This document shows, one piece after another, positions 13,073 through 24,019 of a DNA stretch of 64,000 nt; within the stretch, counting starts at the first letter, position 1, and each line of letters starts with the position of its first letter. A program made the position numbers and the translations under genes. The notes under the pieces are model-generated. The model saw only the letters and a program-made list of their open reading frames with translations. It was not told where the DNA came from and did no database searches. This DNA comes from Capsicum annuum (lineage: Eukaryota; Streptophyta; Magnoliopsida; Solanales; Solanaceae), in the NCBI RefSeq assembly GCF_002878395.1, contig NC_061121.1, positions 45,895,402-45,959,401 on the forward strand. The letters run 5' to 3'.

Positions 13073-13308
13073 GCCTAATTGTTTTCTTTGGAAGAAGGTC
13101 TCTCTCACTAGAAATCTTGGTTTGAGTTTTCTCTCCCTCGCTCTCTCTCTCTCTCTTGCATCTTTGAAATTTACTTTTGATATTAATATCAAAGTTTAAT
13201 TTTTTCAATTGTGTCTTTTTAATTACTTTATTAAATTATATTTTTATTGTACTTATTACTTATGGTTGGCACCTCCACCTACTTTAATTAATTAATTGCA
13301 TCATTTTG

Positions 13309-13326
13309 CATATATATATATATACC
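13309..13326. repeat. (TA)n tract at the 5' end of pararetrovirus copy 1
   Basis: A run of alternating TA lies upstream (in sense) of the leader, followed by a CA-rich stretch. Its counterpart in copy 2 is a longer TA run at 16370-16390. It could include the promoter TATA region. Confidence 0.75.
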
Positions 13327-13439
13327 CACACACACATATACCTACATCATTTACATTTAAGATTAATTAACTTGCGTCCTCTCCTTTCCTCTTTTCCCAT
13401 ATTTTACCCTCTTTGCCATCTCCTTTTCCTTCTTACCCT

Positions 13440-14078
13440 ATTTTATTTATCTAGAAATATTTTTAACGGAACTTGGTTTTTCAATAACTTCCAAAAGAAT
13501 GAAAGAAATAGCATCGAAGAAATTTATTATGAATTTTTAAATTTTGTATAATAACAAATTAATTTTTTTGAATGGTTTGGGACCTATGCGGAGTATCATC
13601 AATTAGATTTTCCTTTTTCAAAATCATTAATGTTTCAAAAGTATGAAAAACCATAAACGAAGCATATGTCACCACTGAACTTCCTCCATCACAAGGTTTT
13701 ACTATTTCTCATACTGAGAGCTCAGTCGCTATTTTACTTTTCAAAAAGAAGGTTGAAAATGAACTAGTTACCGGCAAAGATATTCAAAACCTTTTTGAAT
13801 AAATAACTATACAAATAAGTATCTTCATGTTCTTGGTCAATTTTTTATTTCAAAACCATCTTTAAAATCATCACTACTCCTAAACTATCAGAGGCCTCCA
13901 CCTCTTCAACTTCATTAAACCTTATGAGATTCCTTGAGCCTTTACTAGAGAACTCCAAACACAAAATTCAAAAGCTTTTCCACAACTCTCTGGTCTTCAA
14001 TGAAAAATCATCCAAATTGATAATTCCCTCAACTCTATAGCCCCTGACACACCATGAAATGCATCCTCTAAAAGTTTA
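13440..14078 (+). pseudogene. Inverted pararetrovirus fragment
   Basis: This segment is the reverse complement of the region around 10840-11470 in copy 1, for example the words AATAGCATC next to TTTCATTC and the CTTATGAGAT block. Its sense strand is therefore plus, opposite to both neighbouring copies. It is separated from copy 2 without any spacer: at 14079 the sequence turns into minus-sense copy 2. The part 13440-about 13860 is also an inverted match of copy 2 from about 14085 to 14540. All frames contain stops. Confidence 0.8.
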
Positions 14079-15089
14079 GGAGTAGTAGATGATGTTAAAG
14101 ATGATTTTGAAATCAAATATTCACCAAGAGAATGAAGATCCTTATTTGTATAGTTATTTTATTCAAAAAGGTTTTTAATATCTTTGTCGGTAACTAGTTC
14201 GTTTTCAACCTTCTTTTTGAAAGGTGAAGCAACGACTGAGCTATTAACATGAGAAATAATAAAACATTGTGAAAAATGAAGCTCAGCGGTGACATCTGCT
14301 CTGTTTATGGTTTTCCATACTTTTGAAATAGTAATTTATTTTGAAAAAGGAAAATCGAATTGATTATACTCAACATAGGCCTCAAACCATTCAAGGAAAT
14401 TAATATATTTTTGGATAGAATTTACAAATTCATAATAAATTTCTTGGATGCTATTTCTTTCATTATTTTGGAAATTATTGAAAAATAAGGTTCGTTTTAA
14501 AATATTTTTAGATAAATAAAAATCTATTCTAAATATTTATTTATCTATATGAAAATCTTAGCTCTCCACCTAAAGACGAGTACATTGGAGATTGGGGTTG
14601 ATCGTCATGGATTTGAATTGGAGCCATTTCCATAGAATATTTTGCCAGTGGTATCCTAGATTTAAAGTTAACAGCCATGATTCTAGAAGGAAGTGAAAAA
14701 ATTGAATCCCTGGCCGTTTGTATTTCTAGAAGAGATGATTGGGAGATAGAGACTCTCCGACTTAGAGAGACAGAGAGTCTCTAGAAAAAGATAGAAATGG
14801 ATCCCATTAAGAACTATCAGATCTAAGAAACTGTAGTATTCTCAAGTTTTTCTATTGGAGTTGCATCCTACAATATCCAATTTTGAGGTAAGGATACCGG
14901 GTACTAAGATATTAGATTGGGAACAAATAAGTGAGATCGCTGAAGATCAGTTTGGGAGAGGACCATTTATCCTTTATAACAATTTTTCATAGCTCTTGAA
15001 CCAATGGCAGTATCCATGGACTTATACTAAATTCTAAAGATAATTGCTACTGGTAGAGATCCAATTTTGGTCCTATAATTGGATGTCTT

Positions 15090-15626
15090 AGTATTGAGCG
15101 TAAAAGATTCTAATATATTTAGATCCCTTAAGTATACAGTAAAATTTAGAAAACAATAAAAATAATTTAGACTATTACAAAGGTTGGTTTCAACCACTCC
15201 TAGTAAGGAATCATTGAAATCTAGAAATCTAGAGTCTCTAAGATAAAGGAGAAATGACGTATCTAAATCTTCTCGAGAATGAGGTTTATCCGCTATTTGA
15301 ACTAAATCGAAATGGACATAATTATACTTGCATGTACATCTTTCTATAGCCCTAGGGCTTAGAAGCTTGATATCCTCGTGATCTGACTCAAGAGGAATGG
15401 TTTGTTCAGTGGTTGAAATATGGCAGTCACTTGACAGAGACCGCTATCTAGAAGAAGCTTTATAAATTTGATCTTGAGGATGTCTAGGAATTTTCCAATC
15501 ATCAATTAATAGCTGCAAATCAGAGAATCTAATCTCTTCCTTGAGCTGTGAATTGGGAGAATTATAGGAAGTTGTACTGGATGAAGAGTTTTTAGAAGGA
15601 TAACAGAAGGGATGGAAAAATATCAT
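15090..15626 (-). pseudogene. Pararetrovirus movement-protein-like region, copy 2
   Basis: Second copy of the region described for 12051-12588. It has an intact first 60 codons (15444-15626) and then a stop where copy 1 has a tryptophan codon. Conversely, copy 1 has a stop where this copy keeps glutamine, so the two copies decayed independently. Confidence 0.55.
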
Positions 15627-16102
15627 AGTAGAATCTGCAAGAGAGTAGTTAGAGATGACAACTATGATAACATAAATGATTTTTATCCTTGGATTAATAG
15701 ACCATTAGGTCCCATAAAGAAAATTATTCAAGTATTTAACTGAATACTATATGAAAGAGTCAGATCTGGCAATTAAACTAATGGAATCTTGCCTTAATTG
15801 TATACATTTTATCTAGATCAATTCTATTTTAAGGGTCCTTTAATCATATTTTCCAATGCTTATAAATAACCATCTGTAAGTTCACTAAGTCTTCTTTCGC
15901 AATCCAACCATAATTGCTTAGGTATACAACCTACAGTGCAGATCTGAAAGATCACAATACTATCTTCAATAAAATCCTTTTATAAAATAGATTTTGCTAA
16001 GTTGTATAGATTGGTTCAAGCTACACCATTTAAATTATAGATTTGACAGTACCATATAATAGTAAGAAAGAAATAAGAATAATAATCTTTCCTTTCCCCC
16101 AT

Positions 16103-16114
16103 GGCTCCAATACC
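16103..16114 (-). promoter_or_regulatory. Primer-binding site of pararetrovirus copy 2, one base changed
   Basis: The minus strand reads GGTATTGGAGCC, the counterpart of the tRNA-Met site in copy 1 with two substitutions. It occupies the same place relative to the leader and first coding region. Confidence 0.7.
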
Positions 16115-16369
16115 GCCTAATTGTTTTCCTTGGAAAATGTCTCTTACTAGAAATCTTGGTTTGAGTTTGCTCTCCCTCTCTTTTGACTCTTTGAAATTTA
16201 CTTTTGATATTTAAATCAAAGTTTAATTTTTCCAATTTTTTATTTTTAATTACTTAATTAAATTGTTTTTTTTGTACTTATTACTTATGGTTGGCACCTC
16301 CACCTGTTTTAATTAATTAATTATGTCATTTAGCATATGATTGGCCTTGTCGCCTAATTTATTTATTGC

Positions 16370-16390
16370 ATATATATATATATATATATA
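16370..16390. repeat. (TA)n tract at the 5' end of pararetrovirus copy 2
   Basis: About ten TA units, aligned with the shorter TA tract at 13309-13326 in copy 1. Confidence 0.85.
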
Positions 16391-16458
16391 CCTGCATTAT
16401 TGAAACTTAAGATTAATCAACTTGCTTTCTCTTTTTTCCTCCTTCCCCAAATTTTTCA

Positions 16459-18832
16459 TGACGCGAGGCTACCTCTTAACTGTGATAATGGTGCATACGG
16501 TCACAAGTGACCACAAACTAACCCATGAGTTGGTACCTGCTGTGAGCACTGAATAAATAGCAATACTACATATGTGTGAAAGATAAACTGCTGAATGTAA
16601 TACTAATCTAAATACCGAAAATGTGGTTCGACCACAAGTCTGAAACATCTAATGAAATACTGAAATCTAACTGTCAATTTAAAACAACTAATAATACTGA
16701 AAAGAACTGATAAACTTAATAAGTGTCTAACTGACTGTCTAATTGTTTGAAAGCCTCTAACTGACTGAGAAATTGATGGTACAGGCCCCTAACTAACTCT
16801 GACTGAGTAAATATAATGAAATACTAAAGTACTGAATAAGAGATAATATGTCCTCGATAGATGAGAACTCAGCTCTACGATTGTTGAATAGTGCTAGCTG
16901 TCTAACTACGGTCGGGAAACTGAGCCTTTGAACCAATAATATAAGACATCATAGCACAAAGAAGAGTATGTGGTCAGTACTTTAAATGTATTGGTATATA
17001 AGATGAGGTCTGGCTAAAATACATGGGGTACTATGCACATGAGATAGGGACTAACTGAAAAACATGAAATAACTGAGCATGAATGCATGGAACCCATAAC
17101 ATCTGAGAATTCAAGACCAAGAATATACATATTTTTGAAATAATCTATAAACTGAAGGACTTAAATCTGTATAACTGAATAACTATAAATTTGTATTCTT
17201 TGGTCAAGGAAACCTGAACTGAATATACACTGAATAATATACTGAGACTGTAGGAGGTATCATATAACCCACATTCCCCAATCTGATCTAACCAGGGTCC
17301 AACCTGTAACCTTATTTGTAAGAGGGTCAGTACCATGTCATGGGTACTAACACTAGCTATGTGGATCCACTAAACTGGTGTACCGAAGGACTAATGAGTC
17401 ACCCACAATTGGTAAGTTCTCTAATGAGATATGCGTCACCCTCAACTAGCAGGTAAACACCTTGCCAACCCTCAACTGGTAGGTAAACATCTCTAACCTA
17501 TGCTGGCTATGTAGTTCTGTAACTCAAGGATTACTGCTAAGGGTCACACCCTTTACTGATAGGTGAGCCCCCATCCCTTGGTTCGCATGGTGCTAAATCC
17601 TACTCTTAACTGAATTGACACTGGCACTGGACTGGACAAAATTAAATACAATTGACATACAAGTGACATTGCTCATCATGATCTGATCATAACAACTGAA
17701 TGAATGAAAATACTCATGGTTTAACTAAATTTACTTCTAAGATGCTGAAATCATGTAAAACAACTAGGTATCGGGTGTTCATAGCCCACCAATACTGAAT
17801 TATTGTAAAATAAGATATCAAACTTGAAACACTGTAGTATGAAATCATAGTTCAAAGACCTAAGACATGGGCAATTCATCAAAATATATAGTAAACCATA
17901 AACTCAACATGGAAATACTTTAAAACATGAAGAAACAACATGGTTTCATGGCTAAATTCATAAATTGGGGATTAAACATGAAATTCTTATGATCATGACA
18001 TAGGAATAGCAATACCTAAAGAATGATATGACTTATCTCACTTGAAAACACTTGAAACGATAACTTGAGCTAGAATTAATAAGAAATTCATGGTTCTATT
18101 TCATCAAGAACATGTATAAACTTATATTTAAACATAAAAGAGGGTTTTGGGATCCATGGTGAATGACATCCATGGATAAACATCCCACATACCTCACTAG
18201 ATGAATTATTGAAGGTTCCTTGAGGATTTTGTGGACTTGAAACTTGAATTTCTTGATTTCTTGTGAAAGGTTTAGGGTTTGTTTTTGAGATAAAAGATGG
18301 TTTTCTTAAGAAAATTTATGAGTAAAAGGGTAAATAATAATCCTTGGGGACTCCAATTTCATGTTATGGACGAGTTGGGTGAAGGGAAATAACTTAAATA
18401 CCCTTAAATGACAAGGAACGAAAGCTGGCAGATAAAGGGAGAGGGCAACATGGGCCTTGGAGCGGTGGACTATCCCAGGTGGCACCCGCCTTAGAGCGAT
18501 GGACTAACCCAGGTGGTACTCGCATTACCCCAATGTACTAGAGGGGGTGGCGCCTGCCTATCCGGTGGTGCTTCTATTTTGGTTTGTCCAAACATGCCCC
18601 TACGCTCGTCTAAAAATTTTGAAACTTACCCGAGACATACTTTGAAGCACTCCGATCATGAATGAATTAAAAATTGACATTTTGAGGTCGGAAAGATCAA
18701 AAATAATATCATTGAAGTTTAGGGATCTTAAATATTATTAAGTCCTCGGCACTTAGTGATATTTCCAAGTCTTGGACCCCTTAAACATGCAATAGTGAGC
18801 TGAATTGAGCTAGGATCTTACGGGGTATTACA
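16459..18832 (-). mobile_element. 3' LTR of a minus-strand chromovirus (Tekay/Del-like)
   Basis: On the minus strand the LTR begins TGTAATACCCCGTAAGATCC at 18832 and ends GTAGCCTCGCGTCA at 16459. A polypurine tract directly precedes it (18833-18850) and integrase/chromodomain sequence precedes that, so it is the 3' LTR. Internal features are four short sub-repeats with CCCTCAACTGGTAGGTAAACA between 17390 and 17570, and a GC-rich duplicated block of about 38 bp at 18455-18530. No 5' LTR is present in the window. Confidence 0.85.
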
Positions 18833-18850
18833 ATATCTCCCCCTTGGGAA
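18833..18850 (-). promoter_or_regulatory. Polypurine tract of the minus-strand chromovirus
   Basis: The minus strand reads CCAAGGGGGAGATAT immediately before the LTR start TGTAATACC. This is the normal plus-strand DNA priming site and fixes the element orientation. Confidence 0.85.
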
Positions 18851-19058
18851 CATTCATCCTTGAATGGGACTGGTTAGACTAAGACTACTGGGGAAATTAA
18901 GGTCATATACTAAACATGTACAACCAGAAACATGATTACATAACTGAGTCAGAAAAATGAAATATAAGCTGAACTGGTTTCGTGGATGCATGAAATAACA
19001 TGGGGATGGATACATAGCTGAAACAGGGAACTAAAAAGAGTCAATCTAAGAAAGACCA

Positions 19059-19985
19059 TTACTTTAATTTGAATCTGAGTTCACAGATAAAAGTGAGGGT
19101 ACTTGGTTCGCATGTCAGCTTCTGCTTCCTAAGTGACTCCCTCAACAGACTAGTTCTTCCAAAAAACTTTAACCAAAGAATATTCTTTATTCCTTTGTCT
19201 ACGGACCTGGCGATCATGAATATTAACTGGGACTTCTTTGTAAGAAAGGCTATCCTTAGCATGAACATCTTCTAAAGTAACAACTACAGCAGAATCACCA
19301 ATACATTTCTTTAACAACGAAACATGAAATAGGATGTACTAACGCAAGATCTATAGGTAACTCTTTCTCATAAGCTACCTTCCTAAAACAACTCAAGATC
19401 TTATATGGGACAATATAATGGGGACTAAGTTTTCCCTTCTTGCCAAATCTCTTCACTATCTTCATGGGTGATATTTTCAAATAGACTAAATCACCAACAT
19501 CAAACTCGATATCCCTTCTCCTCATGTCTGCATAAGATTTCTGACTGCTTTAGGCCATCTTTAGTCCTTCCCTAATCAACTGAACTTTCTCCATCACCTT
19601 ATAAACTGTCTCTAGCCCTATCAAAATGGCCTCACCTGCCTCAAAATAACCAATAGAAGATCTATATCTTTTTCTATAGAGAGACTCAAATAGATCCATC
19701 TGAATAATGGAGTGATAACTATTGTTATAGGCAAATTAAATCAAAGGTAACTGGTCTTTCCAACTACCTTTAAAGTAAATTACACATTCTCCAATATGTA
19801 TTCTAAGGTCTTTATGGTCCTCTCTGCCTAACCATTTATCTGAGGATAAAAAGTTGTACAGCTATGAGCTTGGGTACCAAGACCCTTCTGAAAAGCCTTC
19901 CAAAAGTGAGAGGTAAAATGAGTACCCCTATCTAATATGATAGACAAAAGAATCCCATGCAACCTAACCAACTCCCATTACACCT
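19059..19985 (-). pseudogene. Chromovirus pol tail: integrase end and chromodomain
   Basis: Minus-strand reading in several frames gives, from 19985 downward, the end of the integrase core, a 'linker' with MEKVQLIREGLK, the GPY/F-type C-terminal domain (19295-19525; contains GDLVYLKISPMK and KKGKLSPHYIVPYKIL), and a chromodomain-like tail (about 19059-19290, with tryptophan-containing strands). The chromodomain assigns it to the chromovirus lineage, whose integrase tail directs insertion to heterochromatin. Frameshifts and stops are frequent and everything upstream of the integrase core is missing: the sequence switches to unrelated Athila-type DNA near 19985-20060. Confidence 0.8.
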
Positions 19986-20059
19986 GCTCTGGTGCCCACC
20001 ATTGAATGATGGGGGTACCCAAATATGCAGGACACATATAATGATGGGTTAAGCAGATT

Positions 20060-21735
20060 CCCAAACATAATAATCAAATGGAGCCTATATTTTTAGAGGA
20101 GATTGACCACCACGGAGATTTTGAGTTGCCCAAGTTTGACACTATATTCCAATAATGTGATTTTCAGCAGATGGATTTACCATCCGATAAGTACAGTTCT
20201 GCATTAGTGCAGGAGTTTTATACAGGATATAAGCATCATCTAAAGAGATAGTATCCATAGGGAAAATTATGGAAAGGTGGTGATCTAGTCACATCATTGA
20301 CTATTCAGGGAGTGTGGGTAGACATCTCCCCACTGACTATTTCTCAGTTCTTGAATGGACCAAACTTCTAGCCACCAGTGAACATAGGTGAGATAGAGTA
20401 CCACATGGATGAAATGCAAAATATTACTCGAAAGCAGCTAGGGTTGGATGAAAAAATGACACACTTTAGGATGATCGTGAGTTTGATAGCTCTAAATAGT
20501 GAGGATTTTATGTAGAGGTAGGTGTCCCAAGAGTGGCCTCGCAGAAAATTATCAAGCATACATTGAACTTTGAGGCTAATTAATGGTAGACATTGGAACA
20601 ACATAGGTTATGCCCCACTAATAGGGATAACGTGTTAAGTTTGGTCTGTGCGACACTGATAGTAGGGTTGATGGCTAGATATGAGTTCGATATGGGGGAA
20701 TTTTTGGCACAAGAATTATGTGATAGAGCTATGGGTGGAGAGAAGGTATTATTAGCATATCCTTATATGATCACTCAGTTATGTTTTTCTTTAGGGGTAT
20801 AGGAACTCCTAGGGATTAATCAGCTCGATGAGCTAAAAACACTATAGATTTGGGGATAATTAAAGATGCAGTAAACCATATGGCCAGACAAGTGAGAAGA
20901 GTTATTGAGCTATTAGTTGAGATATACAGAGGAAAGACTGAGACTGTTGAGGTTGATAAAACTGATGACACCATAGGTGGAGGTGTGTAGACTGAACCAC
21001 AAACTTTAGATACAGTGGGTACATCTAGTGCTTCTCCTATAGCACAGTCTGTACCACCTCAACCCAGAGCAATGCTGGTGGGTTTGATGGTCATCTCACA
21101 GCTATGTAGGATGAGGCAATAAAGAAATCAATCATGTTAGAGGCCAAATTTTATTATATGCAAAGTGGTCTGAAGTCCTAGGTTAATACTAAGATAGAAG
21201 ACCAAGACAGACGGGTGCAAGGTCGATAAGATATATTTGAATAGATATTGACTCGGTATTTGGGTAGAGGCTAAATCACAGATGTTGCAGAGGTAAAAGA
21301 GAAGGTGGCCGAGATCAAGAAAATGGTAAGCAAGTTGTATGATAAGCCATTCATCCCAGCAGCAGTGGTTATGGAGGTTGACCCCAAAATTCATGTTGAA
21401 AATATATGGGAGATTTCAAAATCAAAAGAAGAACCTTGAGAGAAAAAAAAAAGAAAGAACTGGAGTACAGAAAAGAACCTGTGAAGAAGGATAAGAAAGA
21501 TAGCCTATAGAGTGAAAGGGGCCGGCAGGTGAGGGTTTAAGATATGCAAGTTGGAGTTGGCCGCTCAAAATTAATGAGTGTGGATGTTAAGTAAGGTAGT
21601 GACGTAGCCATGCCAATTGATGTACCACTAAGCACACTGGCCACAAATGGTGCCACTATTGCTGAGACAGTCCCTGCAGCTAATGGGACTCTTGTTGATG
21701 ATGGTGGGACTCGATCTTAGGGCACATATGAAATA
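20060..21735 (+). pseudogene. Athila-type third ORF remnant (plant transposon protein domain)
   Basis: Degenerate plus-strand reading. Around 20200-20360 it has a 'VREFY...V.GVWVDISP' pattern, and at 20593-20802 an open 69-residue part with PTNRDNVLSLVCATLIVGLM and GEFLAQELCDRA. This matches the widespread 'putative plant transposon protein' domain (Pfam Transposase_32 type), here seen as the ORF downstream of pol in Athila elements, the position of the envelope-like gene. The last third is lysine/glutamate-rich and may have been coiled coil. The same domain occurs at 38984-39328 minus in the younger Athila. Many stops: not functional. Its role in the element is unknown. Confidence 0.7.
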
Positions 21736-23286
21736 CTGCATGAGTCAATCCCTTGAGCTCCCAGCTATAGTCCCGATCCCTTTATTTAATTTTAATATGC
21801 ATTGGGGATAGTGCATAGGCTTTAAGTTAGGGGTGGGGGTGCAATAAGGTCGCCATGAGTTGTACTTGACATATTTCGAAGCCCGTGGCCATAATCTAAA
21901 AAATATAAGAACTGGCATATTTTTTTCCTATTTTGTTGTGTGTGTTATGGAATAGCAGCAAAATAGGAGGAAAATTTGTACTTGTGGAAGTAGATGTTGC
22001 TTTGAATGACTATGCTGAAAAATTGATACCCCTCCTAAATTTTTGTGTTAACTGTGTGATGTTTGTATTTATGTGATACAATTATGAATTTGATAATGGC
22101 ATTAGGATTAAGAATTGAACAACAAGGGCAAACAGTTGCATAACTAGATATGTAGTACCTAGCAGTATAACCCTATGCAAGGGTATGTGAGGTGCTACTT
22201 AGTTCCTGGTGTGTCTGAGTCTAAAACTTGCTCAGTTTCTCTTACCTAGGTTTCAGGATAGTCGAGTAGGAGATGATCATAGGCCATTTTTGTTGTGAGT
22301 CCACTCAAGCCTAAATACCTAACCAAATAAAGTATGAATCCCTTGATCAAAAAATGTGAACCTTAATCGACCCATTTCTTTATTACACCAATTTCACCTT
22401 CCTTTTTCACTTACAGGACCTGTATTGGCCCTAGTCCTCCTTGGACATTGTGCACCTCAACTTAGGAAAATCACCTAAGTTGAGGTTGGCTATTATAGGG
22501 GTGCGTAGGTAAAAATGAGTGTGAAGAAAGAAGTGTGAAAGAAAATTAAAAAAAGGGATTGGTGTGGTGAAAATAAAAGAAAACAAAAAAAAAAGATAAT
22601 TGCAAGAAAAGAGAAAGAAAGTGAGAAAATAAAATCATTCCTAGTACAATTTGAATGTGCTTCATAATAAAAAGGGAGACATAAGGGCAGAAATAAAATA
22701 AAGCAAAAGTGGAAAATAAGTGGACCCTAGATATAGCATATTGTCAAGGAGGCGTAGTCACTAAAAATCCCCAAAAGATACCATACCTGCCCCAAACCTA
22801 CAATACAAGCTGAATAAAGTCCTTTAGTGATTCTATCCCGACTGTCTAAAAACTAAGAAAGAGTTCATATGGGCAAGCCTATGGTATTCTATATACACTG
22901 GTCGATACTTCTTTATGAGCGAGAGTGTCTTTGGTAATATCCCTGAATAATTTGATTCAACTAAACTGAATAAATGGTATTTCTTTGTTTGTGAGCGAAC
23001 GTGGGGTATGTTGTTAGGTTGCTAAACTGTTTGAAAAATGTGATTTATATATGCCTAGTTGCTTATTACTAATGTAATGCCATCATCAGATTTCCTTTAG
23101 TCATTCCATATACCAAATCGATATACACAGTTGAATTCTTGAAGAGTTAAAAATTAGGAGGGGGAATAAAAGTGTTGAAAATTGAAATAAAAAGTCTCTG
23201 CCATAGGTGTCTCATGATCTTCCTGTTTATGTATTGTTGGTATGTTAGTGTTGAGTTTTGTTTTGCCTGAGGACATGCAAACTTCT
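21736..23286 (+). other. Athila 3' untranslated region
   Basis: No gene. It is homologous in sense to the 3' untranslated region of the minus-strand Athila (37079-38670): both have the hairpin block (22455-22485 here) next to a CCTGTATTGGCCCTAGTCC-like sentence. Purine-rich tracts such as TTAGGGGTGGGGGTGC lie at about 21826-21841. A poly-A-rich stretch (22540-22620) follows the hairpin. Confidence 0.7.
22455..22485 (+). other. Conserved 3' UTR hairpin, perfect 12-bp stem
   Basis: CCTCAACTTAGG and CCTAAGTTGAGG pair perfectly over a 7-base loop. The related hairpin in the other Athila (37760-37790) has the same total length of 31 nt, with A-T pairs where this one has G-C pairs at the stem top, plus one bulged base. 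Confidence 0.8.
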
Positions 23287-23299
23287 AAGTTGAGGGTGT
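23287..23299 (+). promoter_or_regulatory. Polypurine tract of plus-strand Athila
   Basis: AAGTTGAGGGTGT lies directly before the LTR start TGATGCGTC at 23300. Confidence 0.75.
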
Positions 23300-23950
23300 T
23301 GATGCGTCATGGAAACACGACACTTTTGATGCTTAAAACAAAGAATTTATGCTTGTACTTAGGTTACTTTAGTGGATATAATATGCATTTGTGATTGTTG
23401 TAGGTGAAACGGGTCAATAATCACGTTAGAATTAAATTGGAACAAAAACACCTGAAGAAGACAAAGTTGGAAATAATATGAATCACCTTATGAGTCTTAA
23501 ATACATTAGATGACTCATAGGTTGAGTCGTAAACATAACATTGACAAAGGCCAAGTAGAAAAAATAAATAATAAGAAGATACGACTGAAGCATACGGATC
23601 ATAAGAAGAAGCTATGAGTCTGAAGAAACAGTCGTCAAGATAATAGAAACTAAAGTTAGATTCAGAGTTAAAGTCTCAGAAGAAGATGAGTCAGAAGTTT
23701 GAGTACGACTCATATAGGTAAACCGTAAGTAGATCAATATTCAGAGCATTAAAGGAAGAAGTCCCAAATGGTAACAAGATAAGGCCACAAGTCGTATAGT
23801 CAAGGTATGAATCGTTAGCATGATTCATATAATTTGTTGGTTTTATTTTCTGTCTTGATTTGGCATACGTCGGTGTATGACAAACACTCAAAGTAGAGGC
23901 ATTCCTTAACTTACTTTTGATCCAGAGCCAAAAATTTCTTCAAACACCAT
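23300..23950 (+). mobile_element. Athila-type LTR between two partial Athila bodies
   Basis: Starts TGATGCGTCATGGAAACACG after a polypurine tract, so it acts as the 3' LTR of the remnant to its left. Gag coding of an Athila begins about 24020, so it also occupies the 5' LTR place for the body on its right. The right end is not sharply defined; no clear primer-binding site is visible before gag, so part of the LTR end and leader is probably deleted. It contains repeated short words around ATGAGTC and CGACTCAT but no coding frame. Confidence 0.65.
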
Positions 23951-24019
23951 GAAAGATATCAGAGAAAATTCATGATGGTGCTACACTGGTGTTCAAAACC
24001 CTTAAATTATACCCCCTTC

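Larger units (their letters stand above)
6985..13440 (-). pseudogene. Endogenous pararetrovirus, defective copy 1 (Caulimoviridae-like)
   Basis: Read on the minus strand, this holds in order a leader with tRNA-Met primer site (about 13061-13072), a movement-protein-like region (12051-12588), a coat-protein zinc-knuckle region (9595-9873), and reverse transcriptase (7977-8225), ending in RNase H-like sequence toward 7000. That gene order is the one known for plant pararetroviruses of the petuvirus/solendovirus/florendovirus type found integrated in Solanaceae; the exact genus cannot be decided here. No LTRs flank it. All frames carry many stops and shifts and catalytic residues are changed, so it is non-functional. 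The 5' third (about 11060-13440) is repeated at 14079-16458. Confidence 0.8.
14079..16458 (-). pseudogene. Endogenous pararetrovirus, defective copy 2 (5' third only)
   Basis: It aligns colinearly with about 11060-13440 of copy 1, with many substitutions and small indels. It contains the movement-protein-like region, a primer site (16103-16114) and the AT-rich 5' end. On the left it stops abruptly at the inverted fragment; on the right it is cut by the chromovirus LTR beginning at 16459. Confidence 0.8.

Noticed and set aside
13057..13076. tRNA-like GGCTCTGATACC sequence as a tRNA gene
   Set aside because: Only the 3' dozen bases are present, in the place of a primer-binding site; no cloverleaf.
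13306..13551. 81-residue frame starting in the TA tract
   Set aside because: Its beginning is simple repeat read as MHIYIYTHTH and it crosses the junction between two pararetrovirus pieces.
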